Source of the DNA: Bog-473 sp963755495
GTDB lineage: Bacteria; Actinomycetota; Acidimicrobiia; Acidimicrobiales; RAAP-2
Assembly: GCA_963755495.1 (NCBI GenBank)
Contig: CAVWJS010000016.1
Coordinates: forward strand, 62,001 to 126,000
Direction of reading: 5' to 3'
DNA: 64,000 nt
In this document: positions 45,900-56,300 of the stretch, one piece after another
How positions within the stretch are numbered: position 1 is the first letter of the stretch
How the letters are laid out: the number at the start of each line of letters is the position of its first letter
The notes under the pieces: model-generated
What the model was told of the DNA's origin: nothing
The model's input: only the letters and a program-made list of their open reading frames with translations
Databases searched by the model: none
Position numbers and translations under genes: made by a program

Positions 45900-47114
45900 C
45901 TAGTTGATATGGATGCCTGAGATGGCCCGGCTGATGACCAGGCGCTGGATCTCCGACGTGCCCTCGAAGATCGTGTAGATCTTCGAATCGCGGTGCCATT
46001 GCTCGACCGGATAGTCCCGGACGTAGCCGTAGCCGCCCAGGATCTGGATGGCTTGCTCGGTGACCCACACGGCGTTCTCACCTGCGTAGAGCTTCGACAT
46101 CGAGCCTTCACCGTTTTCGAACTTTTGGCCCGTGCCCGCCATCCAGGCGGCACGGTGGACCAGCAAGCGGGCGGCGTCGGTCCGCATCTTCATGTCGGCC
46201 AGCTTGAAGGCAATGGACTGGTTCTCGATGATGGCCCGGCCGAACTGCTTCCGCTCCTTGGCGTAGTCGAGGGCGAACTCGTAGGCGGCCCGGGCGATGC
46301 CCACGGCCTGGGCTCCCACAATGGGACGGGAGGCCTCGAAAGTGGCCATGGCGGCCTGCGTGGAGGTCCGCTTGCCTTCTCTGGCCCGGGCCAGGCGGGC
46401 GTCCAGTTTTTCTTTGCCACCGAGGAGGAGGCGGCCCGGGATGCGGCAGTCATCGAGCACGACCTCGGCCGTGTGCGAGGCCCGGATGCCCATCTTCTTA
46501 AATTTCTGACCCTGCGAGATCCCGGGTGTCCCCTCAGGCACGACGAAGCTGGCCTGCCCACGGCTGCCCAACGCAGGATCGACGGAAAGGACGAGCACGT
46601 GGGTGTTGGCAATGCCCCCGTTGGTGATCCAGGTCTTGGTGCCGTTGAGAACCCACTCGTCCTTGGCCTCGTCGTAGACGGCACGCGACTTGAGCGAGGA
46701 CACGTCGGAACCGGCATCGGGCTCTGACACGCCGAATGCGGCCAACTTCACGTCGTCGGGAGTGCCGAAGCACTGTGGGATCCATTCCGTGATCTGCTCG
46801 GGCGTGCCGTTGGAGAAGATGCCCGCCACGGCCAGCGTCGAACCAAAGATCGCGAGGGCGATTCCGGCGTCGCCCCAGCTCATCTCCTCACTGACCAGGC
46901 ACATCAGGAGGCCGGTGGGGTCAGAAAAGCACTGACCTATGAAATCGGCGGAGTAGAGGCCGTTTCTGGCTGCTTCTTGGATGATGGGCCATGGTGTCTC
47001 TTCGCGCTCGTCCCACTCGGGTCCGGCCGGTCGGATGACGTTCTCAGCGAATTCGTGAACCCACTTCTGGATTTGCTGCTGGTCCTCGTTCAGTTCGAGG
47101 GAGAAGTCAGACAT
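45900..47114 (-). CDS. Acyl-CoA dehydrogenase
   Basis: FAD enzyme of 404 residues that oxidises acyl-CoA esters and gives electrons to ETF. Family signatures are present: AAFGVSEPDAGSDVSSLKSRA with the FAD/substrate loop, WVLNGTKTWITNGGIA, and the C-terminal ILGGYGYVRDYPVEQWHRDSKIYTIFEGTSEIQ, whose glutamate (FEGTSE) is the catalytic base position of short/medium-chain enzymes. The start ATG at 47114 follows GGAGGG, better than the in-frame ATG at 47141. Chain length specificity is unknown. Confidence 0.94.
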   Translation of the reverse strand: MSDFSLELNEDQQQIQKWVHEFAENVIRPAGPEWDEREETPWPIIQEAARNGLYSADFIGQCFSDPTGLLMCLVSEEMSWGDAGIALAIFGSTLAVAGIFSNGTPEQITEWIPQCFGTPDDVKLAAFGVSEPDAGSDVSSLKSRAVYDEAKDEWVLNGTKTWITNGGIANTHVLVLSVDPALGSRGQASFVVPEGTPGISQGQKFKKMGIRASHTAEVVLDDCRIPGRLLLGGKEKLDARLARAREGKRTSTQAAMATFEASRPIVGAQAVGIARAAYEFALDYAKERKQFGRAIIENQSIAFKLADMKMRTDAARLLVHRAAWMAGTGQKFENGEGSMSKLYAGENAVWVTEQAIQILGGYGYVRDYPVEQWHRDSKIYTIFEGTSEIQRLVISRAISGIHIN

Positions 47115-47276
47115 CGAAAGCCCTCCTCGGGTCTTCGTCAACGTTGCTCACTAGTTACTCAATGGTAACCTGATCACGACATCGGGGTCTACACATGCCG
47201 CCCAGTCGCAGAAAGATGCCCTCTGAGCGGCGAGTCGGCGGCGGCGGCCGGGTGTGGAGCGGCCACGGGCTGGGCG

Positions 47277-48674
47277 TCAGCGGCGGATGGCGGTCCCGGA
47301 GGGTGTGTCCTCGACCGTCCATCCCATCGCGGTCAGCTCATCGCGCAGCGCATCGGCCCGGGTGAAGTCCTTGGCCCCACGTGCGGCATCGCGCTCGGAC
47401 ACCAAGCGGGCGGCATCGTCGTCGATCTCTCCCGTATCGCCCCGGAGCGAGAGACCCAGGGCAGCGGCCAACACCGCGGCCGAGCGGGCCAGATACCGCC
47501 CCCGATCCTCGTCACCGGCATCGGCGCTGGTGTGGGCGGCCGTGACCAGATCGAAGATGGCGGCGAGGGCTCCGGGCGTGTCGAGGTCGTCGTCCATGCT
47601 GGTGCGAAATTGCGCCAAGGCGGCCGGATCCACGTCGGTGGCAGGGACAATGCCGTCGACCACGTATCCCGACTCGGTCTCAGCCAGCAGTTCACCTACC
47701 GAAAAACGCCGGGCCAACGTGTCCAGACGAGCGAGCGCATTTTCGGCATCGGCCACGGTGACCGCGGTCACTTCGATCGGCGACCGGTAATGAGCTCGCA
47801 GTACGAGCAGGCGGTACGCCCGCGCATCACTGCGAGCCAGCAGGTCCGTCAGGGAGGTGAAATTCCCGAGTGACTTGGACATCTTCGTGCCGTCGACCTC
47901 CACCCACCCGTTGTGCACCCAGTGCTGGGCGAAAGGTCGACCCTCGGCCACTGCCTGGGCCCGCTCGTTCTCGTGGTGGGGAAAGGCCAAATCCCGCCCG
48001 CCCCCGTGAAGATCAAACCCGTCGCCGAGTATGTCGAGTGACATGACGACACATTCGGTGTGCCAACCGGGGCGTCCCAGACCCCAAGGAGACTCCCAAG
48101 CCGGTTCGCCGGGTTTCGCCTTCTTCCACAACGCGAAGTCGAGCGGCGAGCGCTTCTCTTCGACCGCCTCCACCCTCGCCCCGGCCTGGAGACTCTCGAG
48201 CGGCTGACGCGCCAAGAGTCCGTACCCCGGCACCTGAGCAACGTTCAGGTAGACACCATCGGAAATTTCGTAGGCCACGCCACGCTCGACCAGATCGGAC
48301 ACCAGTGACACCATCCGGTCGATATACGCCGTGGCGTGCGGCGTGTCATTGGGACGCAGGACGCCAAGCAGGTCCATGGCCTCCCACCACCGGGCCTCGT
48401 ACTCTTCGGCGACCTCGGTCTCGGTCCGGCCCTCGGCCCGCGCCCGGGCGATTATTTTGTCGTCGACGTCGGTGATGTTGGAGACGTAGCGCACCGCCAG
48501 GCCGTTGAAGAGTTGATACCGACGCAGCACGTCGAAGGTCAGGGTGAAGCGGCCATGGCCGATGTGAGGCAGGTTGTCGACGGTCGGCCCACAGACATAC
48601 ATCGAAACTTCGCCCGGGGTCCGCAGCTCAAAAGGGCGGACAGTGCCAGTTGCGGTGTCGTGGAGGCGCAGCAT
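47277..48674 (-). CDS. cysS: Cysteinyl-tRNA synthetase
   Basis: Charges tRNA-Cys, 465 residues. The zinc and HIGH region MYVCGPTVDNLPHIGHGRF is near residue 25, further zinc ligands in WHTECVVMSL and FPHHENERAQ, and the class I loop TKMSKSLGNFTSL near residue 265. The C-terminal helical domain is complete. The mycothiol ligase MshC is a paralogue in actinobacteria; length and the P-T-V form of the motif favour true CysS. Its start is only 20 bp from that of divergent valS. Confidence 0.95.
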   Translation of the reverse strand: MLRLHDTATGTVRPFELRTPGEVSMYVCGPTVDNLPHIGHGRFTLTFDVLRRYQLFNGLAVRYVSNITDVDDKIIARARAEGRTETEVAEEYEARWWEAMDLLGVLRPNDTPHATAYIDRMVSLVSDLVERGVAYEISDGVYLNVAQVPGYGLLARQPLESLQAGARVEAVEEKRSPLDFALWKKAKPGEPAWESPWGLGRPGWHTECVVMSLDILGDGFDLHGGGRDLAFPHHENERAQAVAEGRPFAQHWVHNGWVEVDGTKMSKSLGNFTSLTDLLARSDARAYRLLVLRAHYRSPIEVTAVTVADAENALARLDTLARRFSVGELLAETESGYVVDGIVPATDVDPAALAQFRTSMDDDLDTPGALAAIFDLVTAAHTSADAGDEDRGRYLARSAAVLAAALGLSLRGDTGEIDDDAARLVSERDAARGAKDFTRADALRDELTAMGWTVEDTPSGTAIRR

Positions 48675-48694
48675 CCGGGTACGGTAACCCGATC

Positions 48695-51272
48695 ATGTCG
48701 ACCGACGCGACAACCGCGCCCCAGGTTCCGGACAAGCCCACTCTCGACGGGGTGGAGGCACGATGGGCCGCGGTGTGGGACGACGAGGGGACCTACCGCT
48801 TTAACCCCGCAGTCCACGCGCGAACAGGTCTTCTCCATCGACACGCCACCGCCCACGGTCTCGGGCTCCTTGCACATGGGCTCAGTCTTCGGGTACGTCC
48901 AGACCGACGCCCTGGCCCGCTACCGGCGCATGAGCGGGTGGGAGATGTTCTACCCGATGGGTTGGGATGACAACGGGCTTCCCACCGAGCGTCGTGTCCA
49001 GACCTATTTCGGCGTCCGCTGCGACCCGTCATTGCCCTACGACGCCGAGTTCACCCCGCCGCCAGAGCCGGGGAAAGAGGACATCCCGGTCAGCCGTCCC
49101 AATTTCATCGCCCTTTGCAACCAGCTCACAGTGCAAGACGAGAAAGTGTTCGAAGACCTCTGGCGCAGACTCGGCCTCTCGGTCGACTGGAGCAGGGGCT
49201 ACGCCACCATCGACGAACGAAGCCGCCGCGCCAGCCAGCGCATGTTCTTGCGCAACCTGGCCCGTGGTGAGGCCTACTCGGCTGAGGCACCCACCCTGTG
49301 GGACATCGATTACCAGACGGCGGTGGCGCAGGCTGAAATGGAGGACAAGGAGCGAGACGGGGCCTACCACCGGTTGCGCTTCGACGACATTGAGATCGAC
49401 ACCACGCGACCCGAGCTGCTTGCCGCGTGCGTGGCCCTGGTGGCGCACCCTGACGACGAGCGGTTCGCGGCCCGTTTCGGCACCACGGTGCGCACTCCTC
49501 TCTTCGGGGTCGAGGTGCCCGTGGTGGCCCACCCGCTGGCCGAACCGGACAAGGGGTCCGGCATAGCCATGATCTGTACGTTCGGCGACGTGACCGACGT
49601 TGTTTGGTGGCGCGAGCTGCAGCTTCCGACCCGCTCCATCATCACGCGCTCGGGGCGCATCGTGGAGACCCCTCCTCCCGGGGTGCCCGACGGCCCCGCC
49701 TGGCGGGCAATCGCCGGCGGCACCATAAAAGCGGCCCAGCGCGCCATGGTGGATCTACTACGCGCCTCAGGCGATCTCATCGGCGAGCCCCGGAGCATCA
49801 AGCACCAGGTCAAGTTCTACGAGCGGGGCGAACGGCCGCTCGAGATTGTCACCAGCCGCCAGTGGTACATCCGCAACGGTGGGCGCGACGAAGGCCTCCG
49901 CCAGGCCCTTCTGGCCCGGGGCAAGGAGCTGCAGTGGCATCCCCCCTACATGGAGGTGCGCTACGAAAACTGGGTCAATGGGCTCAATAGCGACTGGCTC
50001 GTCAGCCGGCAGCGCTACTTCGGCGTCCCGGTCCCCGTCTGGTATCCGACGAACGCTGATGGCGAGCCGGACCATGCCCGGCCGATCGTGCCCGATGAGC
50101 TGAGCCTGCCGATCGATCCGACCACCGACGTGCCTCCCGGGTACGAGGCGTCACAGCGCGGCATCCCGGGAGGCTTCGTCGGCGATCCCGACGTCATGGA
50201 TACGTGGGCCACTTCGTCACTGACGCCGCAGATTGCGTGCGGCTGGGAAGACGACCCAGAGCTCTTCGCCTCCACCTTCCCGATGGATCTGCGCCCGCAA
50301 GGTCCCGAGATCATCCGTACGTGGCTCTTCTCCACCACCCTGCGCTCGCACCTGGAGCACGACGTCCTGCCCTGGCGCCACGCCGCCCTCAACGGGTGGG
50401 TACTCGACCCCGATCACAAGAAGATGTCCAAATCCAAGGGCAACGTCGTGACCCCGATGCCCCTGGTCGAGGAATTTGGGTCCGATGCGGTGCGCTACTG
50501 GGCCTGCAACGGGCGCCCTGGCACCGACACCGCTGTTGACAAGGGCGTCATGAAGATCGGCCGTCGCCTGGCCATCAAGATCCTGAATGCATCGAGGTTC
50601 GCGCTCGGCCGTCTCGGTGACGGCCCGGCGCCAGGGCTGTCCGCAGTGACCGCTCCCCTCGACCACGCCCTGTTGGTGCAACTCGCCGACGTCGTGCTCA
50701 GGGCCACGACGGCCTTCGAGGAGTTCGACTACGCGCGGGCTCAGGAAATGACCGAGACCTTCTTCTGGTCGTTCTGTGATGACTATGTAGAGCTGGTCAA
50801 GACCCGCGCCTACGGAGAGGGGGACCCAGATGGAGTCGGTGCAGCGGGTGCGGCCTCCGCCCGCGCCACGCTGGCCTTGGCGCTCTCGGTCCAACTCCGC
50901 CTCTTTGCTCCCTTCCTCCCCTTCGTGACCGAGGAGGTCTGGCACTGGTGGCAGCCCAGCTCGGTCCACCGCGCTCCATGGCCGACGCCGGGTGAATTCG
51001 GCGAGCACACCGGCGGAAATGGCGGGGGTACGGAGAGCACCGTGCTCACCGTGGCCGCAGACGTTCTCGGTGCCATTCGACGTGCCAAGACGACAGAGAA
51101 GCGATCCATGCGGGCGAAGGTCGCCCGGCTCATCGTGTCCGGGCCACCGTCAACCTTGGCTGCGGTAGAAGCAGCACGAGGGGATCTGGCCGATGCGGGG
51201 GGGGTCGAAGCACTGGAGCTGGTGGAAGCCGACGCCTTCTCAGTGCTGATCGAGCTCGCCCCAGAGGCCTGA
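48695..51272 (+). CDS. valS: Valyl-tRNA synthetase (one frameshift)
   Basis: Charges tRNA-Val, about 859 residues. It starts MSTDATTAPQVPDKPTLDGVE at ATG 48695; a frameshift near 48825 connects RFNPAVHA to the frame with REQVFSIDTPPPTVSGSLHMGS, whose HMGS is the HIGH-type motif. GWDDNGLPTERRVQ is the ValRS sequence of actinobacteria. The editing domain (CP1) follows, then SKQKYF-like VSRQRYFGVPVPVW, HKKMSKSKGNVV near residue 580 and the anticodon-binding domain. The 3' end overlaps the convergent esterase gene by 33 nt. Confidence 0.94.
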
Positions 51273-52514
51273 CGGGGGCAGCTCTTCGGCCACCCTGACC
51301 CGAGCCGCCTCGAGAAAAGCGACCGCACCTGCGGTCGTAGCCTGGCACCGCAGGGAGGCCAGGACGTCGAAGGCATGCTGGGCCAGGGGAAGTTCCGCGT
51401 ACGCCACCGGGCAAGCTGATACGGCCCGCAGGGAGGCCACGAACCGACGGGCCATGGCGACAGGAACCAACGTGTCGTTTTGACCATGGAGCACGAAAAA
51501 TGGCGGGGAGCCCCGGTGCACGCGGTAGGTAGGCGACGCGGAGCGGAAGATCTCGGCATGCCGTGCTGCGGTCGTCTTCATGACCTGGCGCTCGAGGAGT
51601 CGGCCCATCGCCAATCCGTAGCGGGTCACCTCTTCATCGGTGCCCGTTAGATCCATCACTCCATAAAAGGGGATGCAGGCGTCCACCGACGTGTCCGCGC
51701 TTTCGAAGCCGGGCTGAAAAGCGGGGTCGCCGGGCGTCAGCGCCAGTAGGGCACAGAGATGGCCGCCTGCCGAACCACCGCTCACGGCGATGAACGAAGG
51801 ATCGCCGCCGTACTGGGAGATGTGGGTGCGGACCCACGCCACAGCCCTTTTGGCATCGACGATGTGGTCGGGCCAGGTGGCCTGGGGACTCAGCCGGTAG
51901 TTGATGGCCACACACACCCAACCCCGCGCCACGAGCTCGAACATCAGGGGCTTGCCTTGTTCGCGCTTGTCTCCTATGACCCAGGCTCCGCCGTGGATGT
52001 AGACCATGACCGGAGCCCCCGCAGGTGGGGCCAGCCTGGAGTGGTAGATGTCGAGCCGATGGGGTCGTTGCCCGTCCCCCCAATAGTCAATGTGCTTGAC
52101 TGACTGCACAGCGCGCCCCTTCAGCGGGATGGCCCGGGTGATCCTCCAGAAGCGGCCCCAGGTCGGAGGGTCCGTCGTGACGGCCACCGGAAAATTATGG
52201 CGACGAACCTCCCCCAGTGCGCCCGCGACGACCCTCGACGCCCTCCGCCCTGAGACGATCAGACCGGCCAGACCGGCCGAGCTCACCAGCGCAAGAGCGA
52301 GCCCGACGCGACCCGCCCACCCGCTGAATGCACCAAAGAGGCCGAAGACCACGGTGGCACCCACTTGCCAGACGATGTTTTGGAGCGCCAGTTCACCGAC
52401 GAGCCAGCCGATGACGAAAATAGGAGTGCTCCAGGGCTCATGCCGAAGCGGGCGGTAGGTCAAAAGGACGCCGAATGCTCCGAGGCCCGTCACGGCGAGA
52501 TAGACGAAGGGCAC
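51240..52514 (-). CDS. Membrane-anchored alpha/beta-hydrolase (HSL-type esterase)
   Basis: Carboxylesterase or lipase of 424 residues. The first 90 residues hold three or so membrane helices (FVYLAVTGLGAFGVLLTY, VGLALALVSSAGLAGLIV). The catalytic domain has the oxyanion motif VYIHGGAWVIG, the nucleophile elbow SGGSAGGHLCAL, an aspartate in LHGQNDTLVPV and the histidine in AQHAFDVL. This arrangement resembles actinobacterial LipM-type esterases. It may act on the neutral lipids made by the divergent WS/DGAT gene, but this is inference. Confidence 0.87.
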   Translation of the reverse strand: MPFVYLAVTGLGAFGVLLTYRPLRHEPWSTPIFVIGWLVGELALQNIVWQVGATVVFGLFGAFSGWAGRVGLALALVSSAGLAGLIVSGRRASRVVAGALGEVRRHNFPVAVTTDPPTWGRFWRITRAIPLKGRAVQSVKHIDYWGDGQRPHRLDIYHSRLAPPAGAPVMVYIHGGAWVIGDKREQGKPLMFELVARGWVCVAINYRLSPQATWPDHIVDAKRAVAWVRTHISQYGGDPSFIAVSGGSAGGHLCALLALTPGDPAFQPGFESADTSVDACIPFYGVMDLTGTDEEVTRYGLAMGRLLERQVMKTTAARHAEIFRSASPTYRVHRGSPPFFVLHGQNDTLVPVAMARRFVASLRAVSACPVAYAELPLAQHAFDVLASLRCQATTAGAVAFLEAARVRVAEELPPSGLWGELDQH

Positions 52515-52639
52515 GCCCCATCATCGCTCGACCGGTGGGGCGCAAGGCTCGGAAACCACGGAGGCGGCCGGCGGCCGGCGGTGAGAAGATGCCGACGTAT
52601 GGGGCGGGGCGATCGAGCCGATGTGACAAAGGCGAGTCG

Positions 52640-54157
52640 GTGACACCGGAGCGGTTGTCCGGCCTCGACGCCAGCTTCCTCTACCTCGAGACGCCCACCC
52701 TCCATATGCACGTGGCGATCGTGGCGGTCTTCGATCCGACCACCGTGCCCGACGGCTATTCCTTTCGCCGGATCCGGCAGCGGATCACTGAGCGGATACC
52801 TCTCCTCCCCGTATTTCAGCGCCGCCTGGTCGAAGTCCCGTTCCGCCTGGGGCACCCGGTGTGGGTGGACGACTCCGAATTCGACATCGACAATCATTTG
52901 CGCAGAGCGGCCCTTCCCTCACCTGGCGGCATGCGCGAGCTCGCGGACTTTGCGGCGGATGTCACCAGCAGGCAGCTGCACCGCGATCGACCCCTCTGGG
53001 AAATGTGGGTTGTGGAAGGACTCGAAGACGGCAAGGTTGCCCTCGTGGCGAAAATGCACCATTGCACCATCGACGGCGTGTCCGGCGCAGAGCTCCTCGG
53101 CGCACTCTTCGATCTTGAGCCAGCCCCGCCGGACCATGAGCACCAGGGTGTGCGCCAGCTCGACCTCCGCGTCCCATCCAACTTTGAGCTCGTGTCGCAC
53201 GCGTTGGTGGCCAACCTCGTCCGACCGATCGACCTGGGCCGTACGGCATGGGCGGCGACGCAATCCATCGCCGGCATGCGCAAGGTGCGCAAAGGTGGTG
53301 AGGGGAAGACCGCACTCCCCCTTACCGCGCCGCGCACGTCGCTCAACGCCTCGGTGCACGCGCGCCGGCGTGTTGCCTTCGCCGCCGTCAACCTGGCTGA
53401 CGTAAAGAAGATCAAGAACGCCATGGGCACCAGCGTCAACGACGTGATCCTGGCGATCAGTACGGCGGCGCTGCGGACCTATCTTTTGGCCGGCGATGAG
53501 CTCCCCGGAGTGCCACTGGTGGCCGTCGTTCCCGTATCCGTGACTCCCGATGTGGCCGAGCTCAAAGGCTCCAACAAGATTTCGGCAATGTTCGTCAAGC
53601 TGCCGTGTGAACTCGACGATCCACTCGAGCGTCTGCGGGCCCTTCACGAGGGGATGAAGGGGGCGAAGGATGAGCACAAGGCCTTGGGGGCCGACACCCT
53701 GCAGAACTGGGCGGAGCATGCCTCGCCCAGTGTCTTTGCGGCGGCCGCTCGCCTCTACACGCGGATGAAACTGGCCAATCGGCACCGTCCGCTGGCCAAC
53801 TTGATCATCTCCAACGTGCCCGGACCGGATCTGCCGCTCTACATGGGCGGGTGCGAGATGCTGGGGATGTTCCCCCTGGGGCCCGTGATGGACGGAATGG
53901 GGCTTAACATCACCATCATGAGTTATCGCGACGTCCTCTACTGGGGCCTGGCTTCCGATGCCCGCGCCGTCCCGAGGCTCTGGGACATTGCGGCAGCGAT
54001 CCCGGCCGCGCTCAGCGAGCTGATGCAGGCCGCCGGGCTCGACGAGGATGCCTTCGATCTTCCCCTGCATCTGGGACCCGGTATGCCTCCCTCAGCCCAT
54101 TGGATCCGCACCCCGGAGCCACCCTCGGCCGAGATGAACAACGCGGCCTTCGCATGA
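52640..54157 (+). CDS. Wax ester synthase/diacylglycerol acyltransferase
   Basis: WS/DGAT enzyme of 505 residues that esterifies diacylglycerol or fatty alcohol with acyl-CoA for storage lipid. It opens LSGLDASFLYLETPTLHMHV, has the catalytic MHHCTIDGVSGAELL (HHxxxDG form) near residue 138, and later NDVILAISTAALRTYL and the family motif NLIISNVPGPDLPLYMGG. The start GTG at 52640 is preceded by AAGGCGAG. The stop overlaps the start of the VOC gene (ATGA). Confidence 0.94.
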   Translation: MTPERLSGLDASFLYLETPTLHMHVAIVAVFDPTTVPDGYSFRRIRQRITERIPLLPVFQRRLVEVPFRLGHPVWVDDSEFDIDNHLRRAALPSPGGMRELADFAADVTSRQLHRDRPLWEMWVVEGLEDGKVALVAKMHHCTIDGVSGAELLGALFDLEPAPPDHEHQGVRQLDLRVPSNFELVSHALVANLVRPIDLGRTAWAATQSIAGMRKVRKGGEGKTALPLTAPRTSLNASVHARRRVAFAAVNLADVKKIKNAMGTSVNDVILAISTAALRTYLLAGDELPGVPLVAVVPVSVTPDVAELKGSNKISAMFVKLPCELDDPLERLRALHEGMKGAKDEHKALGADTLQNWAEHASPSVFAAAARLYTRMKLANRHRPLANLIISNVPGPDLPLYMGGCEMLGMFPLGPVMDGMGLNITIMSYRDVLYWGLASDARAVPRLWDIAAAIPAALSELMQAAGLDEDAFDLPLHLGPGMPPSAHWIRTPEPPSAEMNNAAFA

Positions 54158-54612
54158 CCGTCCGTGAGCTGGGCCACATCGTGCTGTACGTCCGCGACGT
54201 GAAACGGTCGGCCGACTTTTATCGGGACGTCCTCGGGTGGCGCCAGATCATGCCCGAACCGGGCTTAGATCCGGTCGGGGCGGCCGCCTTCTCGTCGGGC
54301 CGCACCCATCACGAGCTCCTCCTGATCGAAGTCGGGGCCGATGCCACACCGATTCCCGAGGGACGGCGCGTGGGGATGTACCACTTCGGGCTCAAGGTCG
54401 GAGAAAGCGATGACGACCTCCGCGCCGTGCTGGCCGTCCTCGAGCGGATGGGGACCACCATTGTGGGTGCGTCCGATCACACGGTCACCCACAGCCTCTA
54501 CATCAACGATCCCGACGGAAATGAGATCGAGCTCTACGTGGACGTTCCCGGCGTCGATTGGAAGGCCGACCCCTCCCTCTTCGCGGCGCCGATCCGCCCT
54601 CTTCGTCTTTAG
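54154..54612 (+). CDS. VOC superfamily metalloprotein (glyoxalase/dioxygenase-like)
   Basis: 152 residues forming a pair of beta-alpha-beta-beta-beta modules. Likely metal ligands are the His in ELGHIVLYVRD, the His in MYHFGLKVGE and the Glu in GNEIELYVDVPG, the pattern of extradiol dioxygenase-like VOC enzymes. Substrate unknown. It is translationally coupled to the WS/DGAT gene, with no evidence yet that it takes part in lipid metabolism. Confidence 0.88.
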   Translation: MTVRELGHIVLYVRDVKRSADFYRDVLGWRQIMPEPGLDPVGAAAFSSGRTHHELLLIEVGADATPIPEGRRVGMYHFGLKVGESDDDLRAVLAVLERMGTTIVGASDHTVTHSLYINDPDGNEIELYVDVPGVDWKADPSLFAAPIRPLRL

Positions 54613-54639
54613 GTCCGCCCCCCGATCTATGCGCACGGC

Positions 54640-55263
54640 ATGAGGACGCTCCACCCGCAGGACGCGGGCGCGCTGGAATCCGCTGTTACCGCGCTGCGTG
54701 CGGGCGAGGTGATCGTGGTCCCCACCGACACCGTCTACGGGATTGCCGCGCTCCCCGATGCCGCAGAGGCCGTTCAGCGGATTTATGTAGCCAAGGACAG
54801 ACCCGAGGGCCTACACCTCCCTGTGCTGGCGGCCTCACTCGACGACGTGCTCGCGCTCGGTGTCGAGTTCACTGCGGCGGCCTCCGTCTTGGCGGCGCGG
54901 TGGTGGCCCGGGCCCTTGACCCTTGCCTTCGGATTTGCACCTGACGCGGCCCGACCGCTTTGGTTGGCGGGACGCGACGAGGTTGCCGTGCGCATACCGA
55001 ACAACGACTTCCTGCTCGCCTTGATGCGCAGGACGGGCGTAATGGTGGTCACCAGCGCCAACCGACACGGGGAGATAACTCCGGCTTCGGCCGAGGAAGC
55101 CGGACGGCAACTGTCCCCTCATGTGAACCTCGTCGTCGACGCCGGGACGCTCGACTCCTCGCCTTCGACGCTGGTCAACGTCAGTTCGGTCGTGGCGAAG
55201 GTGGAACGGGAAGGTGCGATCGGGCACCATGAGGTGGCGACCGCTCTGGCTGATTGCGCATGA
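54640..55263 (+). CDS. tsaC: L-threonylcarbamoyladenylate synthase
   Basis: Makes threonylcarbamoyl-AMP for the t6A37 tRNA modification, 207 residues, Sua5/YrdC fold. VVPTDTVYGIAALPD near residue 28 and KDRPEGLHLPVL match the nucleotide/threonine pocket, RWWPGPLTLAF and VAVRIPNNDFLLALMRRTG the core, and VTSANRHGEIT the typical serine-alanine-asparagine turn. It is short (no Sua5 C-terminal domain). The stop overlaps tsaD by ATGA, an ideal pathway partner. Confidence 0.94.
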   Translation: MRTLHPQDAGALESAVTALRAGEVIVVPTDTVYGIAALPDAAEAVQRIYVAKDRPEGLHLPVLAASLDDVLALGVEFTAAASVLAARWWPGPLTLAFGFAPDAARPLWLAGRDEVAVRIPNNDFLLALMRRTGVMVVTSANRHGEITPASAEEAGRQLSPHVNLVVDAGTLDSSPSTLVNVSSVVAKVEREGAIGHHEVATALADCA

Positions 55264-56300
55264 CACGGCTCCTGCTTGCCATTGAGACGTCGTGCGACGA
55301 GACGGCGGCGGCAGTCATCAGCGAGGACTACGAGGTGCGGTCGTCCGTGGTGGCGAGCCAGATCGATCTCCACGCGGAGTTTGGTGGTGTGGTGCCCGAA
55401 CTGGCCAGTCGGGCCCATGTGGAGCTGATCACGCCGATCGTCAACCAGGCCCTGACTGAGGCGGGCGTTTCCGGCACGGAACTCAGTGCGGTCGCGGTCA
55501 CCTCGGGACCGGGCCTCGTCGGAGCGCTCTTGGTCGGGATGGCCACCGCCAAGTCCCTTGCCCTGGGTTGGGGGATTCCCATTGTCAGCGTGAACCATCT
55601 CGAGGGTCACCTGGCCAGCGTCTTCCTGGCCAACCGTGACGTCCCCTTCCCCCAAACCGCGCTCCTGGTCTCCGGCGGTCACTGCATGCTCACCCGTGCC
55701 ACCGCGCTGGGCGAGTATCAGCTACTGGGGGAGACGGTGGACGATTCCATCGGCGAGGCCTACGACAAGATTGCGCGGTACCTGGGTTTGGGATACCCGG
55801 GGGGGCCTGTCCTTGATCGCCTAGCCGGCAGCGGGAACGATGTCCTCCACTTTCCGCGCCCTATGATCCAGGACGGATACGAGTTCTCCTTTTCGGGCCT
55901 CAAGACAGCGGTGGTCAACTACGTGCGCAAGGAGCCCGCCTTCGTCATGGCCGACGTCGCCGCCTCATTCGTCGCCGCCTGCATGGATGTCCTGTGCGCC
56001 AAGATCCGGCGTGCTTTGGAGGAATACAACGACCCGGCCCTGGCCATCGTGGGTGGAGTTGCCGCCAGTCCGATTCTGCGGGAGCGGGCCAAGGCCCTTG
56101 CCGACGGGTTCGGCTGCCAGTTGTTGATTCCGCCGCAGTCCCTGGCCACGGACAATGCAGCGATGATCGGTATCGCGGGATGGCAGAAGTTTTCCCAAAA
56201 CGGCGCGGACGATCTGCGGTTCGGTCCGCAGCCGGATCTGCGACTGACGTTCAGCGCTCGCGCCGCCTCCGCCGGCGCCGGCCGCTCCGCTCGTCGTTAG
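55260..56300 (+). CDS. tsaD: tRNA N6-threonylcarbamoyladenosine transferase
   Basis: Transfers the threonylcarbamoyl group to A37 of ANN-decoding tRNAs, 346 residues. ASKHA-fold features: LLAIETSCDETAAAV, metal-binding HLEGHLAS (H-x3-H), SGGHCMLTR, DDSIGEAYDKIARYLGLGYPGG and the final ATDNAAMIGIAGW with the metal aspartate. ATG 55260 overlaps the tsaC stop. The C-terminal Ala/Arg-rich tail ends 4 nt inside a convergent small gene. Confidence 0.96.
   Translation: MTRLLLAIETSCDETAAAVISEDYEVRSSVVASQIDLHAEFGGVVPELASRAHVELITPIVNQALTEAGVSGTELSAVAVTSGPGLVGALLVGMATAKSLALGWGIPIVSVNHLEGHLASVFLANRDVPFPQTALLVSGGHCMLTRATALGEYQLLGETVDDSIGEAYDKIARYLGLGYPGGPVLDRLAGSGNDVLHFPRPMIQDGYEFSFSGLKTAVVNYVRKEPAFVMADVAASFVAACMDVLCAKIRRALEEYNDPALAIVGGVAASPILRERAKALADGFGCQLLIPPQSLATDNAAMIGIAGWQKFSQNGADDLRFGPQPDLRLTFSARAASAGAGRSARR

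Noticed and set aside
47277..48674. Mycothiol ligase MshC
   Set aside because: Length of 465 residues and the CGPTV form of the first motif fit CysS better than MshC.
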